Below are positions 1 through 9,594 of a stretch of DNA of 64,000 nt, one piece after another. The stretch lies in assembly GCA_045127535.1 (NCBI GenBank), contig JBGVQN010000001.1, forward strand, positions 1 through 64,000, written 5' to 3'. Below the pieces are notes generated by a model. That model saw nothing but the letters and a program-made list of their open reading frames with translations, was not told the origin of the DNA and searched no databases. Each line of letters opens with the position of its first letter. Position 1 is the first letter of the stretch. Both the position numbers and the translations under genes were made by a program. This DNA is from UBA2942 sp045127535 (lineage in GTDB: Bacteria > Bacillota > Clostridia > Lachnospirales > Lachnospiraceae).

Positions 1-202
1 CTTTGGGAAGTATCTGCAAGAAAATATTTTCTAAGCACGACTCTTGAAAACGCCGGCACTTTAAATTTTGTGCCGCAGGCGCAAAATTTATTAGTACCGC
101 TGCGTTTTCACCGAAGCGAGAGCGTGTCCTGCGTGAAAATATTTTCTTGCAGATACTTCCCAAAACTGATAGTGAATACAGTTTCACAATTCCCTGTCAT
201 CT
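1..202. repeat. Palindromic MITE-like element, copy 1 (left tip cut by window edge)
   Basis: Two perfect 30-bp outer arms (2-31 and 139-168, starting TTTGGGAAGTATCTGC) enclose a core with a second, inner inverted repeat (AAATTTTGTGC / GCGCAAAATTT). The right end carries the family tip CAGTTTCACAATTCCCT. The core on the minus strand contains GCTTCGGTGAAAACGCAGCG, shared with copies 2 to 5. The left tip lies outside the window, so a target duplication cannot be tested here. Confidence 0.85.
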
Positions 203-258
203 ATTTTCGTGATTACTGTCAACCCCACAGATAGGGTTCTTACGCATATTTATAGCAG

Positions 259-304
259 ATTGGGAAACCTGCTTTCCCCGCTTCCGGAAAATAGGTTTCC
301 CAAT
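259..304 (-). terminator. Hairpin downstream of the EIIA gene
   Basis: ATTGGGAAACC (259-269) pairs with GGTTTCCCAAT (294-304), an 11-bp perfect stem with a loop of about 24 nt, starting 8 nt after the stop of the leftward EIIA gene. There is no strong T-tract, so termination is possible rather than certain. It could also be a transcript-stabilising hairpin. Confidence 0.45.
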
Positions 305-312
305 TTCATTCA

Positions 313-807
313 TTATTTCCCGTTAGGACGTATCTGCAAAATAGGACTTTCTGCAGATACAGTTGTCTCCTCTGTCAGCCTTGTAATGGTAAACTTCTCA
401 GGGTTTGGAATCACCATAGGAAGAATTGGCTCTGCTCCTGATTCTATCATCTTCTCTAAATCAATCTGCATGATCACGTCGCCTGCTTCTACCACCTGGT
501 TAGGTTCTACAAAAATCTCAATAGAAAATTCATTTTCCTGAGGAACCCCCAGACCTATATGAAGGATGATCTCAGCCCCCTGCTCTGTCTTAATACAAAT
601 GGCATGACCCGTATGCATGATCAACGTGACCACACCATTTGCCGGTGCCAGAATAGTTCCGGATTTCATATAAAAGGCCACTCCCTCTCCCAACAGGCCA
701 TTGGCATATGTCTCATCATCCAACTGGCTTAAGGGAATCAGTTCACCATCAACCGGTGCCACAAGTGGCTTTCCTTTTCCTTTTAATATGTCTGTCAATA
801 ATCCCAT
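313..807 (-). CDS. PTS glucose-type EIIA domain protein
   Basis: A 164-residue stand-alone EIIA of the glucose/Crr family (PF00358). These cytoplasmic proteins receive phosphate from HPr on a histidine and pass it to EIIB of a sugar permease, or act in regulation. The family pattern is clear: APVDGELIPL near the N-terminus, then TGHAICI and EIILHIGLG, whose histidines (about residues 68 and 83) correspond to the helper and phosphorylated His of E. coli Crr. The usual HTVxLxG stretch after the active site is replaced by VPQENEFSIE, so it is a divergent member. The start at 807 is preferred because GAGGA lies 6 nt upstream; an ATG two codons earlier has no spacing to a ribosome binding site. 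No EIIB/EIIC gene is seen next to it. Confidence 0.88.
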   Translation of the reverse strand: MGLLTDILKGKGKPLVAPVDGELIPLSQLDDETYANGLLGEGVAFYMKSGTILAPANGVVTLIMHTGHAICIKTEQGAEIILHIGLGVPQENEFSIEIFVEPNQVVEAGDVIMQIDLEKMIESGAEPILPMVIPNPEKFTITRLTEETTVSAESPILQIRPNGK

Positions 808-942
808 AACCATTCCTCATTTCAGTTTTATTTGCCGCTCTTATTTCTTGATTGCAAACCCCACTGACTATATCATACAAAAAAAAACGCTTTCCTACAA
901 CCCTTTTCCGGTACAATTTCACCAAAAATGAGTATTTTCCTC

Positions 943-3900
943 TTATATATCAAAAAGAGACAACTGATTTGACTGGGGCAGTCCCTTTAAAATTCCAAGC
1001 TCTACCATTTTATCTATCATGGTCTTGCTGACCTTGGACCGCTCTCTGAAATCATCCAGAGACAAAAATTCACCAAAGGATGCCGCTTCCTCAATACCCT
1101 GTGCAGCTTTTTCACCCAGACCGTCAATTGCTGCAAAAGAAGGCATCAGCTTTCCATCTACGATCTGGAACCGCTGGGCTTTGGCCTTGTAAATGTCAAT
1201 TGGAACAAAATCATACCCTCTGGCATACATTTCCTGTACCACACGCATGTCCTTGTAAGTCACTTCTTCTTTTGGAGAAAGACTATCCTTCCGCTGCTGG
1301 AAGTCCCGCATATGCGCCTCTAGCTTTGCCTTTCCAAGACACATCAGCTCATACGTAAAACCGGTAGCACGGATACTGAAATAAGCTGCATAATAAGCAA
1401 GGGGATGGTAAACCTTACAATAGGCAATTCTCCATGCCATCATAACATATGCCGCTGCATGGGCTTTCGGGAACATGTACTTGATTTTTTTACAGGACCA
1501 GATATACCAGTCAGGCACATCATGGGCAATCATATGTTCTTCCCACTCCGGCTTTAATCCTTTGCCTTTTCGCACACTTTCCATAATGGTAAAGGACTCT
1601 TCCTTGTCCATTCCCTTATTAATCAGATAGGTCATAATATCATCTCGGGTACAGATACAGGTGGAAATGGTTGCCTTGCCCTCCTGCAGCAGTGTCTGGG
1701 CATTGCCCAGCCATACGTCTGTACCGTGGGAAAGACCTGCAATGCGTACCAGATCAGAAAAATGCTGTGGTTTGGTATCCATTAACATGCCCATGGCAAA
1801 ATCTGTACCAAACTCCGGAATACCAAGTGCCCCCAGTTTGCATCCCATAATATCATCCGGTGTGATCCCCAGTGCAGATGTATTCTGAAACAAGGACATG
1901 ACTTTCTGATCATCCAGAGGAATCTTTCTGGCATCCAGTCCTGTCAGATCTTCCAGCATACGGATCATGGTCGGATCATCGTGTCCCAGTATGTCAAGCT
2001 TTAGCAGGTTGTGGTCAATGGAATGATAATCAAAGTGGGTGGTAATAATATTGGTGGTCATATCATTGGCCGGATGCTGTACCGGGGTAAAAGAATTAAT
2101 TTCCTCACCCAGAGGCAATACAATAATACCACCTGGATGCTGGCCAGAGCTTCGGCGCACCCCTGCGCAGCCAGCAGCCAGACGCACCACCTCAGCGTTG
2201 CGCTTATGAATGTCACGCTCTTCAAAATAGTTTTTTACATATCCAAAAGCGGTTTTATCTGCCACAGTGCCTACTGTACCTGCACGGAAAGTCTGTCCTG
2301 CTCCAAAAATCACTTCTGTATAAGCATGAGCTTTACTCTGGTATTCTCCGGAGAAATTCAAGTCAATATCCGGCTCCTTGTTTCCCTTAAATCCCAGGAA
2401 TGTCTCAAAAGGAATATCAAATCCCTCTTTTTGCAGCGGTTGTCCGCACACAGGGCAGTTTTTATCCGGCATATCACAGCCTGCGCCTCCTGCAAAGGCA
2501 CGTACCTCATCCGACTCAAAATCACTATAGTGACAGTTGGAACAGATATAATGGGGACTTAAGGGATTTACCTCTGTAATACCAGACATAGTAGCTACAA
2601 AGGAGGAACCTACCGAGCCTCTGGAACCTACCATATAACCATCCTCATTAGATTTATTCACCAGTTTCTGGGCAATGATATACATTACGGCAAATCCATT
2701 ACTAATAATGGAATTTAATTCTCTCTCCAGACGTTCCTCTACGATAGGAGGCAGTGATGCTCCGTATATGGAGCGTGCCTTGTGATAACACATTTCCCGC
2801 AGGTCAACATCTGCATTTGGAATAACCGGAGGACACTTATCCGGACGCACTGGTTCGATCCGGTCAATACTGTCTGCAATCAGGTTGGTATTGGTAATAA
2901 CCACCTCTTCTGCCTTTTCACTGCCAAGATACTGAAATTCTTCCAGCATCTCCTCTGTAGTACGAAAATATAACGGTGCCTGGTTATCTGCATCACTAAA
3001 GCCCTTTCCTGCCATAATAATTCTGCGATATACCTCATCCTCAGGGTTCATAAAGTGGACATCACAGGTAGCACATACAGGCTTATGAAACTGATCACCC
3101 AGATCACAGATCCGGCGGTTCATATCTTCAATATCCTTTTCTGACTGGATGGCAGGAATGTCTTCCTTCAAAATCATAAACTTATTGTTACCCGTAGGCT
3201 GTATTTCCAGATAATCATAAAACTCTACAATACGGGCAATTTCTGCATCAGGCTCACCACGTAAAAGTGCCTGATATAGTTCTCCTGCCTCACAGGCAGA
3301 ACCAATGATCAGTCCCTCCCTGTACTGATTTAACAAGCTTCTTGGAATACGGGGCTGTCTGTGAAAATAAGTCACGTGGGACTGGGAAATAAGCCGGTAC
3401 AAATTGATCCGGCCAGTTTCATTTTTTGCCAGCAGTATAATGTGGTAATAGGGCATCTTACGGATTGCCTCCACATCCAGCTTGGACATGGCATCGATAT
3501 CTGCCAGCGTTTCCACACCCTTTTCCTGAAACATATGGACAAGTTTTAAGAAAATTTCACCACAGCATTCCGCATCATCTACTGCACGATGGTGATTTTT
3601 CAGTGTGATATCCAGTGCCTTGGCCACTATATCCAGCTTGTATTTGTTCAGCTTGGGCAGCAGCACTCTGGCCATGGCCACCGTATCTATATAGGTAGGG
3701 TGATACGCTATGCCAAGATTCGCAGCATTCTGACAGATAAAGCTTACATCAAAGGATGCATTGTGTGCTACCAGTACTGCGTCCTGGCAAAAAGCCAGAA
3801 ACTCCGGCAGTATGGTATCTATCTGCGGACTATTGATGACCATGTCATCATTAATACCTGTCAGCTGCTCAATACGGAAGGGAATTGGCTCCTTGGGATT

Positions 3901-5481
3901 CACAAAAGTGCTATACCTGTCTACTATTTTTCCCTCTGAAATTTTTACTGCACCAATCTCTATGATGTGGTTGTAAATAGGACTGAAACCTGTGGTCTCA
4001 ATATCAAACACTACAAATGTATCTGACAGGGTCTGCCCCTGTTCATTTGCCACGATTTCCTTGGTATCATCTACCAGATATCCTTCTACTCCATAAATAA
4101 TCTTAAAGGAGGTATCTTTTCTGTCTACTGCATGAAAGGCTTCCGGGAAAGCATACGCACAGCCATGATCTGTAATGGCCAGTGCCGGATGCCCCCAGGC
4201 TTTTGCCTGCTTGACCAGTACCTTTGCATCAGACACGCCGTCCATTTCACTGGCCTTGGTATGGCAATGAAGCTCTACCCGCTTTTTAGGCGCATTATCT
4301 ATGCGCTTTTTTTCAATACTTGCACTTTTCTTTACACCGGCAATTGAGGTCAGTCCCAGCTCTCTGTCAAACTTGTCCTGCTGGCACACACCTTTTACGG
4401 TGTAATATTCTCCCTCTTTCAGATTGGCACACAATTCATCTACAAACTCTGACTCAATAAAGATCTTTCCTACAATGGTATCTGTATAATCTGTTATAGT
4501 AAAAATCAGAATGAACTTCAAGCCTCCCCGGAGTTCTCTTTTTTCCAGAGAGAGGAGCTTACCTTTGACAATTACCTCACCAAACCCTTCCTCCAGATCA
4601 CAAATGGAAGTAACTTCTCCTTCAAAGTCCCTGCCATATATCACATCCGGGTTTTCGGAACGTTTGTAGCCACGGAAAGAACCTTTTCCCTGTCTGCCCT
4701 GACCTTCCTTTTTCCACTCATGTCTGCCTGACTGGGGTTTTGCAGACTGCACCTTGACTGCAGCGGCTGTTTTTTCTCTGGGCTGAGGCGCAGCCTTGCC
4801 AACCGGCTCTTTGGCAGCGGCAGGAATGGGCTGAGGTGTCTGGGATGGTGCAGTTTCCCAGGGCGGAAGCTCTGTGGTTTCTTTTGTGGCAGCTGTCTCC
4901 TGAGAGACTCTCTCAATTTGGCGCTGGCGTACGATTTCAATCTCACGCTTCTTTCGTTCTTCTTCCTGTTTTTTGTTGTCTTTTTTGTAATATGCCATCT
5001 CTACTATGAGATGGAAACCGCAGCGCTCACAGAAAATTTTTTCCAGATGCTGTCCAATGGATGGTGCCAGACGTCTGCCCCAAAGGGTATTTTCAACCTC
5101 TACCCGCACCTTTCCCTCTTCAAACTGCCACTTTGCATGGTGAAGCAGGCTGTAGGCTACTTCGCTGGCATTGCGCATTTCAAGCAGTATGCTGTCTTGA
5201 TACCGTTGGAACAAATTTTCCGGGGTATACTGGGAAGACAGGTGAAAACGCTCCATCAGAATGACTTTTAATTCATCACTGCCAAAAAGCTGTTTTTGCA
5301 TCTGTTTTTCAATACGGTATATGGTTTCCTTTTGTATCAGTCTGGGAGATTGTATATAAACACGTATGGCTTTTCTATCTCTGGTGTAGTTAATCTGGGT
5401 CACTGTTACCAGGTTTAGAAGTTCCTGCAGTTTCTCATCAAATATCAAACCCGGAAAAGTCTCAAAAAACTTCTTTTCCAA
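943..5481 (-). CDS. polC: DNA polymerase III alpha subunit, PolC type
   Basis: The Gram-positive replicative polymerase with built-in 3'-5' proofreading. Numbering from the upstream in-frame ATG at 5556, the order is: N-terminal domain, a low-complexity charged and Pro/Ala/Gln linker (about 190-300), OB fold (about 310-405), PHP domain with HCH (430-432), DnaQ-type exonuclease inserted in the PHP (DIETTG 518-523), then the catalytic core with DIDLNFS and Cys pairs of a zinc site. About 1512 residues from the TTG at 5481, slightly longer than the usual 1430-1450 because of the linker. I prefer this TTG because similarity to PolC proteins begins there (EKKFFETFPGL) and AAGAAG lies upstream. The ATG at 5556 has no ribosome binding site and the 25 extra codons come largely from the arm of repeat copy 2. 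Confidence 0.95.
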   Translation of the reverse strand: MEKKFFETFPGLIFDEKLQELLNLVTVTQINYTRDRKAIRVYIQSPRLIQKETIYRIEKQMQKQLFGSDELKVILMERFHLSSQYTPENLFQRYQDSILLEMRNASEVAYSLLHHAKWQFEEGKVRVEVENTLWGRRLAPSIGQHLEKIFCERCGFHLIVEMAYYKKDNKKQEEERKKREIEIVRQRQIERVSQETAATKETTELPPWETAPSQTPQPIPAAAKEPVGKAAPQPREKTAAAVKVQSAKPQSGRHEWKKEGQGRQGKGSFRGYKRSENPDVIYGRDFEGEVTSICDLEEGFGEVIVKGKLLSLEKRELRGGLKFILIFTITDYTDTIVGKIFIESEFVDELCANLKEGEYYTVKGVCQQDKFDRELGLTSIAGVKKSASIEKKRIDNAPKKRVELHCHTKASEMDGVSDAKVLVKQAKAWGHPALAITDHGCAYAFPEAFHAVDRKDTSFKIIYGVEGYLVDDTKEIVANEQGQTLSDTFVVFDIETTGFSPIYNHIIEIGAVKISEGKIVDRYSTFVNPKEPIPFRIEQLTGINDDMVINSPQIDTILPEFLAFCQDAVLVAHNASFDVSFICQNAANLGIAYHPTYIDTVAMARVLLPKLNKYKLDIVAKALDITLKNHHRAVDDAECCGEIFLKLVHMFQEKGVETLADIDAMSKLDVEAIRKMPYYHIILLAKNETGRINLYRLISQSHVTYFHRQPRIPRSLLNQYREGLIIGSACEAGELYQALLRGEPDAEIARIVEFYDYLEIQPTGNNKFMILKEDIPAIQSEKDIEDMNRRICDLGDQFHKPVCATCDVHFMNPEDEVYRRIIMAGKGFSDADNQAPLYFRTTEEMLEEFQYLGSEKAEEVVITNTNLIADSIDRIEPVRPDKCPPVIPNADVDLREMCYHKARSIYGASLPPIVEERLERELNSIISNGFAVMYIIAQKLVNKSNEDGYMVGSRGSVGSSFVATMSGITEVNPLSPHYICSNCHYSDFESDEVRAFAGGAGCDMPDKNCPVCGQPLQKEGFDIPFETFLGFKGNKEPDIDLNFSGEYQSKAHAYTEVIFGAGQTFRAGTVGTVADKTAFGYVKNYFEERDIHKRNAEVVRLAAGCAGVRRSSGQHPGGIIVLPLGEEINSFTPVQHPANDMTTNIITTHFDYHSIDHNLLKLDILGHDDPTMIRMLEDLTGLDARKIPLDDQKVMSLFQNTSALGITPDDIMGCKLGALGIPEFGTDFAMGMLMDTKPQHFSDLVRIAGLSHGTDVWLGNAQTLLQEGKATISTCICTRDDIMTYLINKGMDKEESFTIMESVRKGKGLKPEWEEHMIAHDVPDWYIWSCKKIKYMFPKAHAAAYVMMAWRIAYCKVYHPLAYYAAYFSIRATGFTYELMCLGKAKLEAHMRDFQQRKDSLSPKEEVTYKDMRVVQEMYARGYDFVPIDIYKAKAQRFQIVDGKLMPSFAAIDGLGEKAAQGIEEAASFGEFLSLDDFRERSKVSKTMIDKMVELGILKGLPQSNQLSLFDI

Positions 5482-5514
5482 TCTATCATCTTCTTTCTTT
5501 GATATAAAGGGGAC

Positions 5515-5833
5515 GCGAAACTCACATTTTGAGAGAGGCGGTGAATGGAGAAACATGGTGGCTGGAATGGGAGAACGACAGAGGGGACTGTGGAGATTGT
5601 TTTACGCAGGACACGCTCTCGCTTCGGTGAAAACGCAGCGGTGCTAAGATGTCAGACAGATTGTGATGCAGGCATAAGCAAGCTTCTGCCTGCATCACAA
5701 TCTGTCTGACATCTAAGTACCGGCGTTTTAAAGAGTCCTGCTTAAAAACGATCTCCACAGTCCCCTCTGTCGTTCTCCCATTCCAGCCACCATGTTTCTA
5801 TGCCCACTACCTCTCCCAAAATGTGAGTTTCGC
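5515..5833. repeat. Palindromic MITE-like element, copy 2 (319 bp)
   Basis: Outer arms of about 85 bp run from GCGAAACTCACATTTTG (5515) to the complementary CAAAATGTGAGTTTCGC ending at 5833. Their sequence is unrelated to the arms of copies 1, 3, 4 and 5, although the GCGAAAC tip is kept. Inside is the shared core (CACGCTCTCGCTTCGGTG then AAAACGCAGCGG at 5611-5641, and TAAGTACCGGCGTTTTAAAG from 5714) surrounding a separate 27-bp perfect inner palindrome (5647-5673 with 5688-5714). It fills the polC-ispG gap and abuts the polC start. Confidence 0.85.
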
Positions 5834-5855
5834 TGTTGCCTGGCTATATGTTCTA

Positions 5856-5903
5856 TGAATCATTGATTGAATCACTGTATGAATCACTGTATGAATCATT
5901 GCT
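5856..5903. repeat. Four 12-bp tandem repeats after ispG
   Basis: TGAATCA recurs at 5856, 5868, 5880 and 5892, an exact 12-bp period with units such as TGAATCACTGTA. The array ends 7 bp before the ispG stop codon on the plus-strand axis, so it is in the 3' flank of that leftward gene. No function can be assigned. Confidence 0.7.
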
Positions 5904-5910
5904 TGTTTTT

Positions 5911-6972
5911 TTACTCGGTTACCTGCCAGTTTTTTAACTCGTTGTAGAGGGCGTCTAAGAGGTCGGATTCGGGGACTTTGCGGATGACTTCGCCTTTTTT
6001 GATTAAGAGACCGATTCCGTCGCCGCCGGCGATTCCTAGGTCGGCTTCACGGGCTTCGCCGGGGCCGTTGACTACGCAGCCCATGACTGCTACTTTTAAA
6101 TTCAGGTCAAAGCCGGAGACCATGGTTTCTACTTTGTTGGCAAGACCGATCAGGTCGATCTTGGTACGGCCGCAGGTTGGGCAGGATACTACTTCAATGC
6201 CCCCTTTGCGCAGGCCTAAGGTACGTAAAATGAGCTTGGCAGACTTGATCTCCTCTACCGGGTCGCCGGTGAGGGAGACACGGATGGTGTCGCCGATGCC
6301 CTGGTTTAAGATGAGCCCCAGTCCGATGGAGGACTTGATGTTGCCGGATATGAGGGTGCCTGCTTCGGTGATGCCTACGTGGAGTGGGTATGAGGTCTTT
6401 GGTGCCAGCAGTTCGTGGGCACGGACGCACATCATCACGTCTGAGGACTTGATGCTCACTACCATCTGATCGTAGCCGCATTCCTCGATCATGCGTACTT
6501 TATCCAAGGCACTTTCTACGATACCTTCTGCTGTGACGCCGCCATATTTTTCGACCAGTGGCTTTTCTAAGGAGCCGCTGTTGACGCCTACACGGATGGG
6601 CACACCGTATGCCTTGGCTTTTTCTACCACTGCCTGTACGTTGGCAAGGGAGCCTATGTTGCCTGGGTTGATGCGGATCTTGTCTGCACCATTTTCTATG
6701 GCTGCCAATGCCATTTTGTAATCAAAATGGATGTCTGCCACCAGAGGAATGTGGATCTGCTTCTTGATCTCTGCAACAGCTGCTGCTGCCTCTAAGGTAG
6801 GCACAGTACAGCGGATGATCTCACAGCCTGCTTCCTCTAACTGCAGGATCTGGCGTACAGTTGCCTCCACATCCTCTGTCCTGGTATTGGTCATGGACTG
6901 GATCAGGATGGGATTGCCGCCCCCAATATATCTGTCTCCGATCTTAATTATTTTTGTATGTTCACGAAACAT
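5911..6972 (-). CDS. ispG: 4-hydroxy-3-methylbut-2-en-1-yl diphosphate synthase
   Basis: Penultimate enzyme of the MEP isoprenoid pathway: reductive conversion of 2-C-methyl-D-erythritol 2,4-cyclodiphosphate to HMBPP using a [4Fe-4S] cluster. The 353-residue product has the TIM-barrel N-terminus (IQSMTNTRTEDVEAT, ADIHFDYKMAL, KIRINPGNIG) and the cluster-binding C-terminal domain (SCPTCGRTKID and CVVNGPGEA). The start at 6972 has AGGAGG 6 nt upstream. Open reading frame continues 15 codons further, but those codons come from repeat copy 3. Clustered with dxr, another MEP-pathway gene, and rseP on the same strand. Confidence 0.96.
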   Translation of the reverse strand: MFREHTKIIKIGDRYIGGGNPILIQSMTNTRTEDVEATVRQILQLEEAGCEIIRCTVPTLEAAAAVAEIKKQIHIPLVADIHFDYKMALAAIENGADKIRINPGNIGSLANVQAVVEKAKAYGVPIRVGVNSGSLEKPLVEKYGGVTAEGIVESALDKVRMIEECGYDQMVVSIKSSDVMMCVRAHELLAPKTSYPLHVGITEAGTLISGNIKSSIGLGLILNQGIGDTIRVSLTGDPVEEIKSAKLILRTLGLRKGGIEVVSCPTCGRTKIDLIGLANKVETMVSGFDLNLKVAVMGCVVNGPGEAREADLGIAGGDGIGLLIKKGEVIRKVPESDLLDALYNELKNWQVTE

Positions 6973-6998
6973 AATCTGCCTCCTGTTTAAAAAACTGC

Positions 6999-7221
6999 AG
7001 GTAATTGCGAAACACATTACGGACGCTTTGGGAAGTATCTGTCAGAAAATGTTTTCTAAGCGGGACTCTTGAAAACGCCGGTACTTTAAATTTTGTGACG
7101 CAGTCGCAAAATTTATTAGTACCGCTGCGTTTTCACCGAAGCGAGAGCGTGTCCTGCGTGAAAATATTTTCTGACAGATACTTCCCAAAGCTGATATGGA
7201 ATACAGTTTCGCAATTACCTA
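6999..7221. repeat. Palindromic MITE-like element, copy 3 (223 bp) with 11-bp target duplication
   Basis: Tips AGGTAATTGCGAAAC (left) and GTTTCGCAATTACCTA (right); outer arms TTTGGGAAGTATCTGTCAG / CTGACAGATACTTCCCAAA; core and AT-rich inner palindrome as in copy 1. It is flanked on both sides by TAAAAAACTGC (6988-6998 and 7222-7232), an 11-bp direct repeat expected of insertion. It sits between rseP and ispG, a few bases upstream of the ispG ribosome binding site, on the path of leftward operon transcription. Confidence 0.9.
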
Positions 7222-7281
7222 TAAAAAACTGCAGCGAAAGGGACACCAGCTATGGGTATCCCTGCCTGCAGATTTTTGTGA

Positions 7282-8388
7282 TTAGATAAATAACTTCTTA
7301 ATGTCATTAAACAATACTGCCACCATCAAAAGCATCAGCAGTACAAACCCAATAAATGTGACAAATGCTTCTTTTTCTTTTGCAACCGGCTTGCCTCTCA
7401 GTGCTTCAATCAAGCAGAAGATCAGACGGCCGCCGTCTAATCCCGGAATGGGCAGCAGGTTCATTACACCTAAGTTGGCACTGATCATGCCCAGGAAATT
7501 GGCCATGGTCAGGAACATGGTCATAAACTGTGTATAGGCAGACTCATCCTTGGTCACTTCCTGCACATCATCTACTAAAGTATCTACCGTGGTGGCAATG
7601 CCTACCGGTCCTGAAAAATTGTTCAGAGAAAAGCCGGAAGTAAACATCTGTACCAGTGATTTTACCACTACTTCCACTGTATAACCAACCTCGTGGAATG
7701 CATAGGTAATGACCTCCAGTCCCTCTGCCTCGTAATACTGTCCTCCATACACACCCATGAGATAGCTCTGGTCATCCTCGCTCCACTCCGGCTGAATGGT
7801 AGTCTCATACTGTACGCCGTCCCGCTCATACACCAGATGGATTTCTTCGCCAGGATTGAGATAGTTGTTTAAGGTGATCTGTCTGTAAAAATGGATGCGC
7901 TCACCATTTAACTTCACAATGGTATCACCCGCTTCCAGACCAGCTTCCTGTGCAGGGTAGCCGTCAATGACATCCATTACAATAGGCTTATCTACACCGG
8001 ACTGACTTACAATAATGAGAAACACCAGAAATGCCAGAATAAAATTAAACAAAGGACCTGCAAACAGCACTGAAATTCTTGCCCATACAGACTTGGAAGC
8101 AAAACTGTCCTCCGCTGCAGCAATGGCAGCATTTTCTTCCTTTGCTTCCTCTGTATCCGGCAGTCCCATATCGTTGCCTTTCATAATGCAGGCACCCCCA
8201 AAAGGTACCAGCTTCAGACAAAATCTGGTATGCTTACCCTGAATACCGATCAGCTCCGGGCCCATACCGATGTCAAAGGACTCTACCTTAATTCCATTTT
8301 TTCGTGCCAGCAGATAATGACCAAACTCATGTACCACTACCACTAGACTGAAAATCAATAGAAACAGAATAATACTGATGAAATTCAT
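7282..8388 (-). CDS. rseP: RIP metalloprotease RseP / site-2 protease (M50)
   Basis: Intramembrane zinc protease that releases anti-sigma factors and clears signal peptides. The 368-residue protein has HEFGH in the first membrane helix (H20, E21, H24 from this start), a PDZ domain (around GYPAQEAGLEAGDTIVKLNG) and the second metal-site motif NLLPIPGLDGG near the C-terminus, with further membrane helices. The ATG at 8388 is chosen because GGAGG lies 5 nt upstream; a TTG four codons earlier is part of that same site. It follows dxr with a short gap, the usual order in Firmicutes. Confidence 0.94.
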   Translation of the reverse strand: MNFISIILFLLIFSLVVVVHEFGHYLLARKNGIKVESFDIGMGPELIGIQGKHTRFCLKLVPFGGACIMKGNDMGLPDTEEAKEENAAIAAAEDSFASKSVWARISVLFAGPLFNFILAFLVFLIIVSQSGVDKPIVMDVIDGYPAQEAGLEAGDTIVKLNGERIHFYRQITLNNYLNPGEEIHLVYERDGVQYETTIQPEWSEDDQSYLMGVYGGQYYEAEGLEVITYAFHEVGYTVEVVVKSLVQMFTSGFSLNNFSGPVGIATTVDTLVDDVQEVTKDESAYTQFMTMFLTMANFLGMISANLGVMNLLPIPGLDGGRLIFCLIEALRGKPVAKEKEAFVTFIGFVLLMLLMVAVLFNDIKKLFI

Positions 8389-8411
8389 GAATTCCTCCAA
8401 ACCTTACGCAT

Positions 8412-9575
8412 CTACACCAGTATCCCTGTGTCAGAATGCTTTCTTTCTATATATTCGTATACAGCAGCCTCTGTCTCCAGAATCTGTGTCACATCAGGCT
8501 GGGCAATCCATGGAATCTGCGCCATACATTCCCCTATGATATCGGTGATCCCTAAATAGGAGATCTTTCTCTGTAAAAACAGGCTCACTGCCTTTTCATT
8601 GGCTGCATTGAATACAGTTGGGGCATTGCCGCCCTTTTCTCCTGCTTCATATGCCATCTTAAGCCCTACAAAGTTTTCAAAGTCCGGCGCCTCAAAGGTG
8701 ATCTGTCCAAGAGCAGCAAAATCCAGTCTGTCTCCCGGCAGATATCTGCGTTCCGGATAATACAGTGCATACTGAATGGGCAGCTTCATATCCGGTGTAC
8801 CAAGCTGTGCAATGACTGCACCATCTGCAAACTGCACCATGGAATGAATCACGCTCTGTGGCTGTACCACTACCTGCACCTGATCATACTCTACCCCAAA
8901 AAGCCACTTGGCCTCCATGACCTCCAGACCCTTGTTCACCATGGTAGAAGAATCAATGGTGATCTTCTGACCCATAGCCCAGTTTGGATGCTTTAAGGCA
9001 TCTTCCACCCGGATATGCTCCATCTGGGCTCTGGTATAGCCTCTGAATGGGCCGCCGGAAGCAGTCAGCAGAATCTTATGGATCTGGTTGTGACGCTCAC
9101 CATTTAAGGACTGGAAGATGGCAGAATGCTCACTGTCCACCGGTAAGATCTTAACCCCTGTCTCTTTTGCCAGAGGCATGATCAGATGTCCTGCAGTGAC
9201 CAGTGTCTCCTTGTTGGCCAGGGCAATGTCCTTACCAGCTTTCATTGCTGCAATGGTCGGACGGATGCCAATCATTCCTACAATGGCGGTGACCACGATC
9301 TCTGCCTCTTGTGCAGTGGCAACCTCGATCAGTCCATCCATGCCGGATACCACCTTTGTATCCAGATCTGCAATGCGCAGCGCCAGCTCCTTTGCGTGGG
9401 ATTCCTCCCATACAGCAGCCAGCTTTGGACCAAACTGCCTGATCTGCTTTTCCAACAGGTCAATGTTTCTGCCTGCGGCAATGGCCACCACCTCTATATC
9501 CTGGTTATTTTCAACCACCTCTAACGTCTGGGTTCCGATGGAACCGGTAGAACCCAGGATTGCAATTTTCTTCAT
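8412..9575 (-). CDS. dxr: 1-deoxy-D-xylulose 5-phosphate reductoisomerase
   Basis: First committed step of the MEP pathway, NADPH-dependent conversion of DXP to MEP. The 387-residue protein shows the nucleotide-binding start GSTGSIGTQTLEVV, the metal/substrate motifs DSEHSAIFQ, ASGGPFRG, HPNWAMGQKITIDSSTMVNKGLE and PQSVIHSMVQF. Full length for the family. Only 19 nt separate it from uppS upstream; in many Firmicutes cdsA occupies this position. Confidence 0.97.
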   Translation of the reverse strand: MKKIAILGSTGSIGTQTLEVVENNQDIEVVAIAAGRNIDLLEKQIRQFGPKLAAVWEESHAKELALRIADLDTKVVSGMDGLIEVATAQEAEIVVTAIVGMIGIRPTIAAMKAGKDIALANKETLVTAGHLIMPLAKETGVKILPVDSEHSAIFQSLNGERHNQIHKILLTASGGPFRGYTRAQMEHIRVEDALKHPNWAMGQKITIDSSTMVNKGLEVMEAKWLFGVEYDQVQVVVQPQSVIHSMVQFADGAVIAQLGTPDMKLPIQYALYYPERRYLPGDRLDFAALGQITFEAPDFENFVGLKMAYEAGEKGGNAPTVFNAANEKAVSLFLQRKISYLGITDIIGECMAQIPWIAQPDVTQILETEAAVYEYIERKHSDTGILV

Positions 9576-9594
9576 TGGTCAGCTCTCCCTGCAC

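Noticed and set aside
313..541. Plus-strand frames opposite the EIIA and polC genes
   Set aside because: They are out-of-frame shadows of clearly conserved minus-strand genes, without ribosome binding sites or recognisable domains.
5522..5758. A 78-codon minus-strand frame in the polC-ispG gap
   Set aside because: It lies wholly within repeat copy 2; its sequence is that of the palindrome and it lacks any family resemblance.
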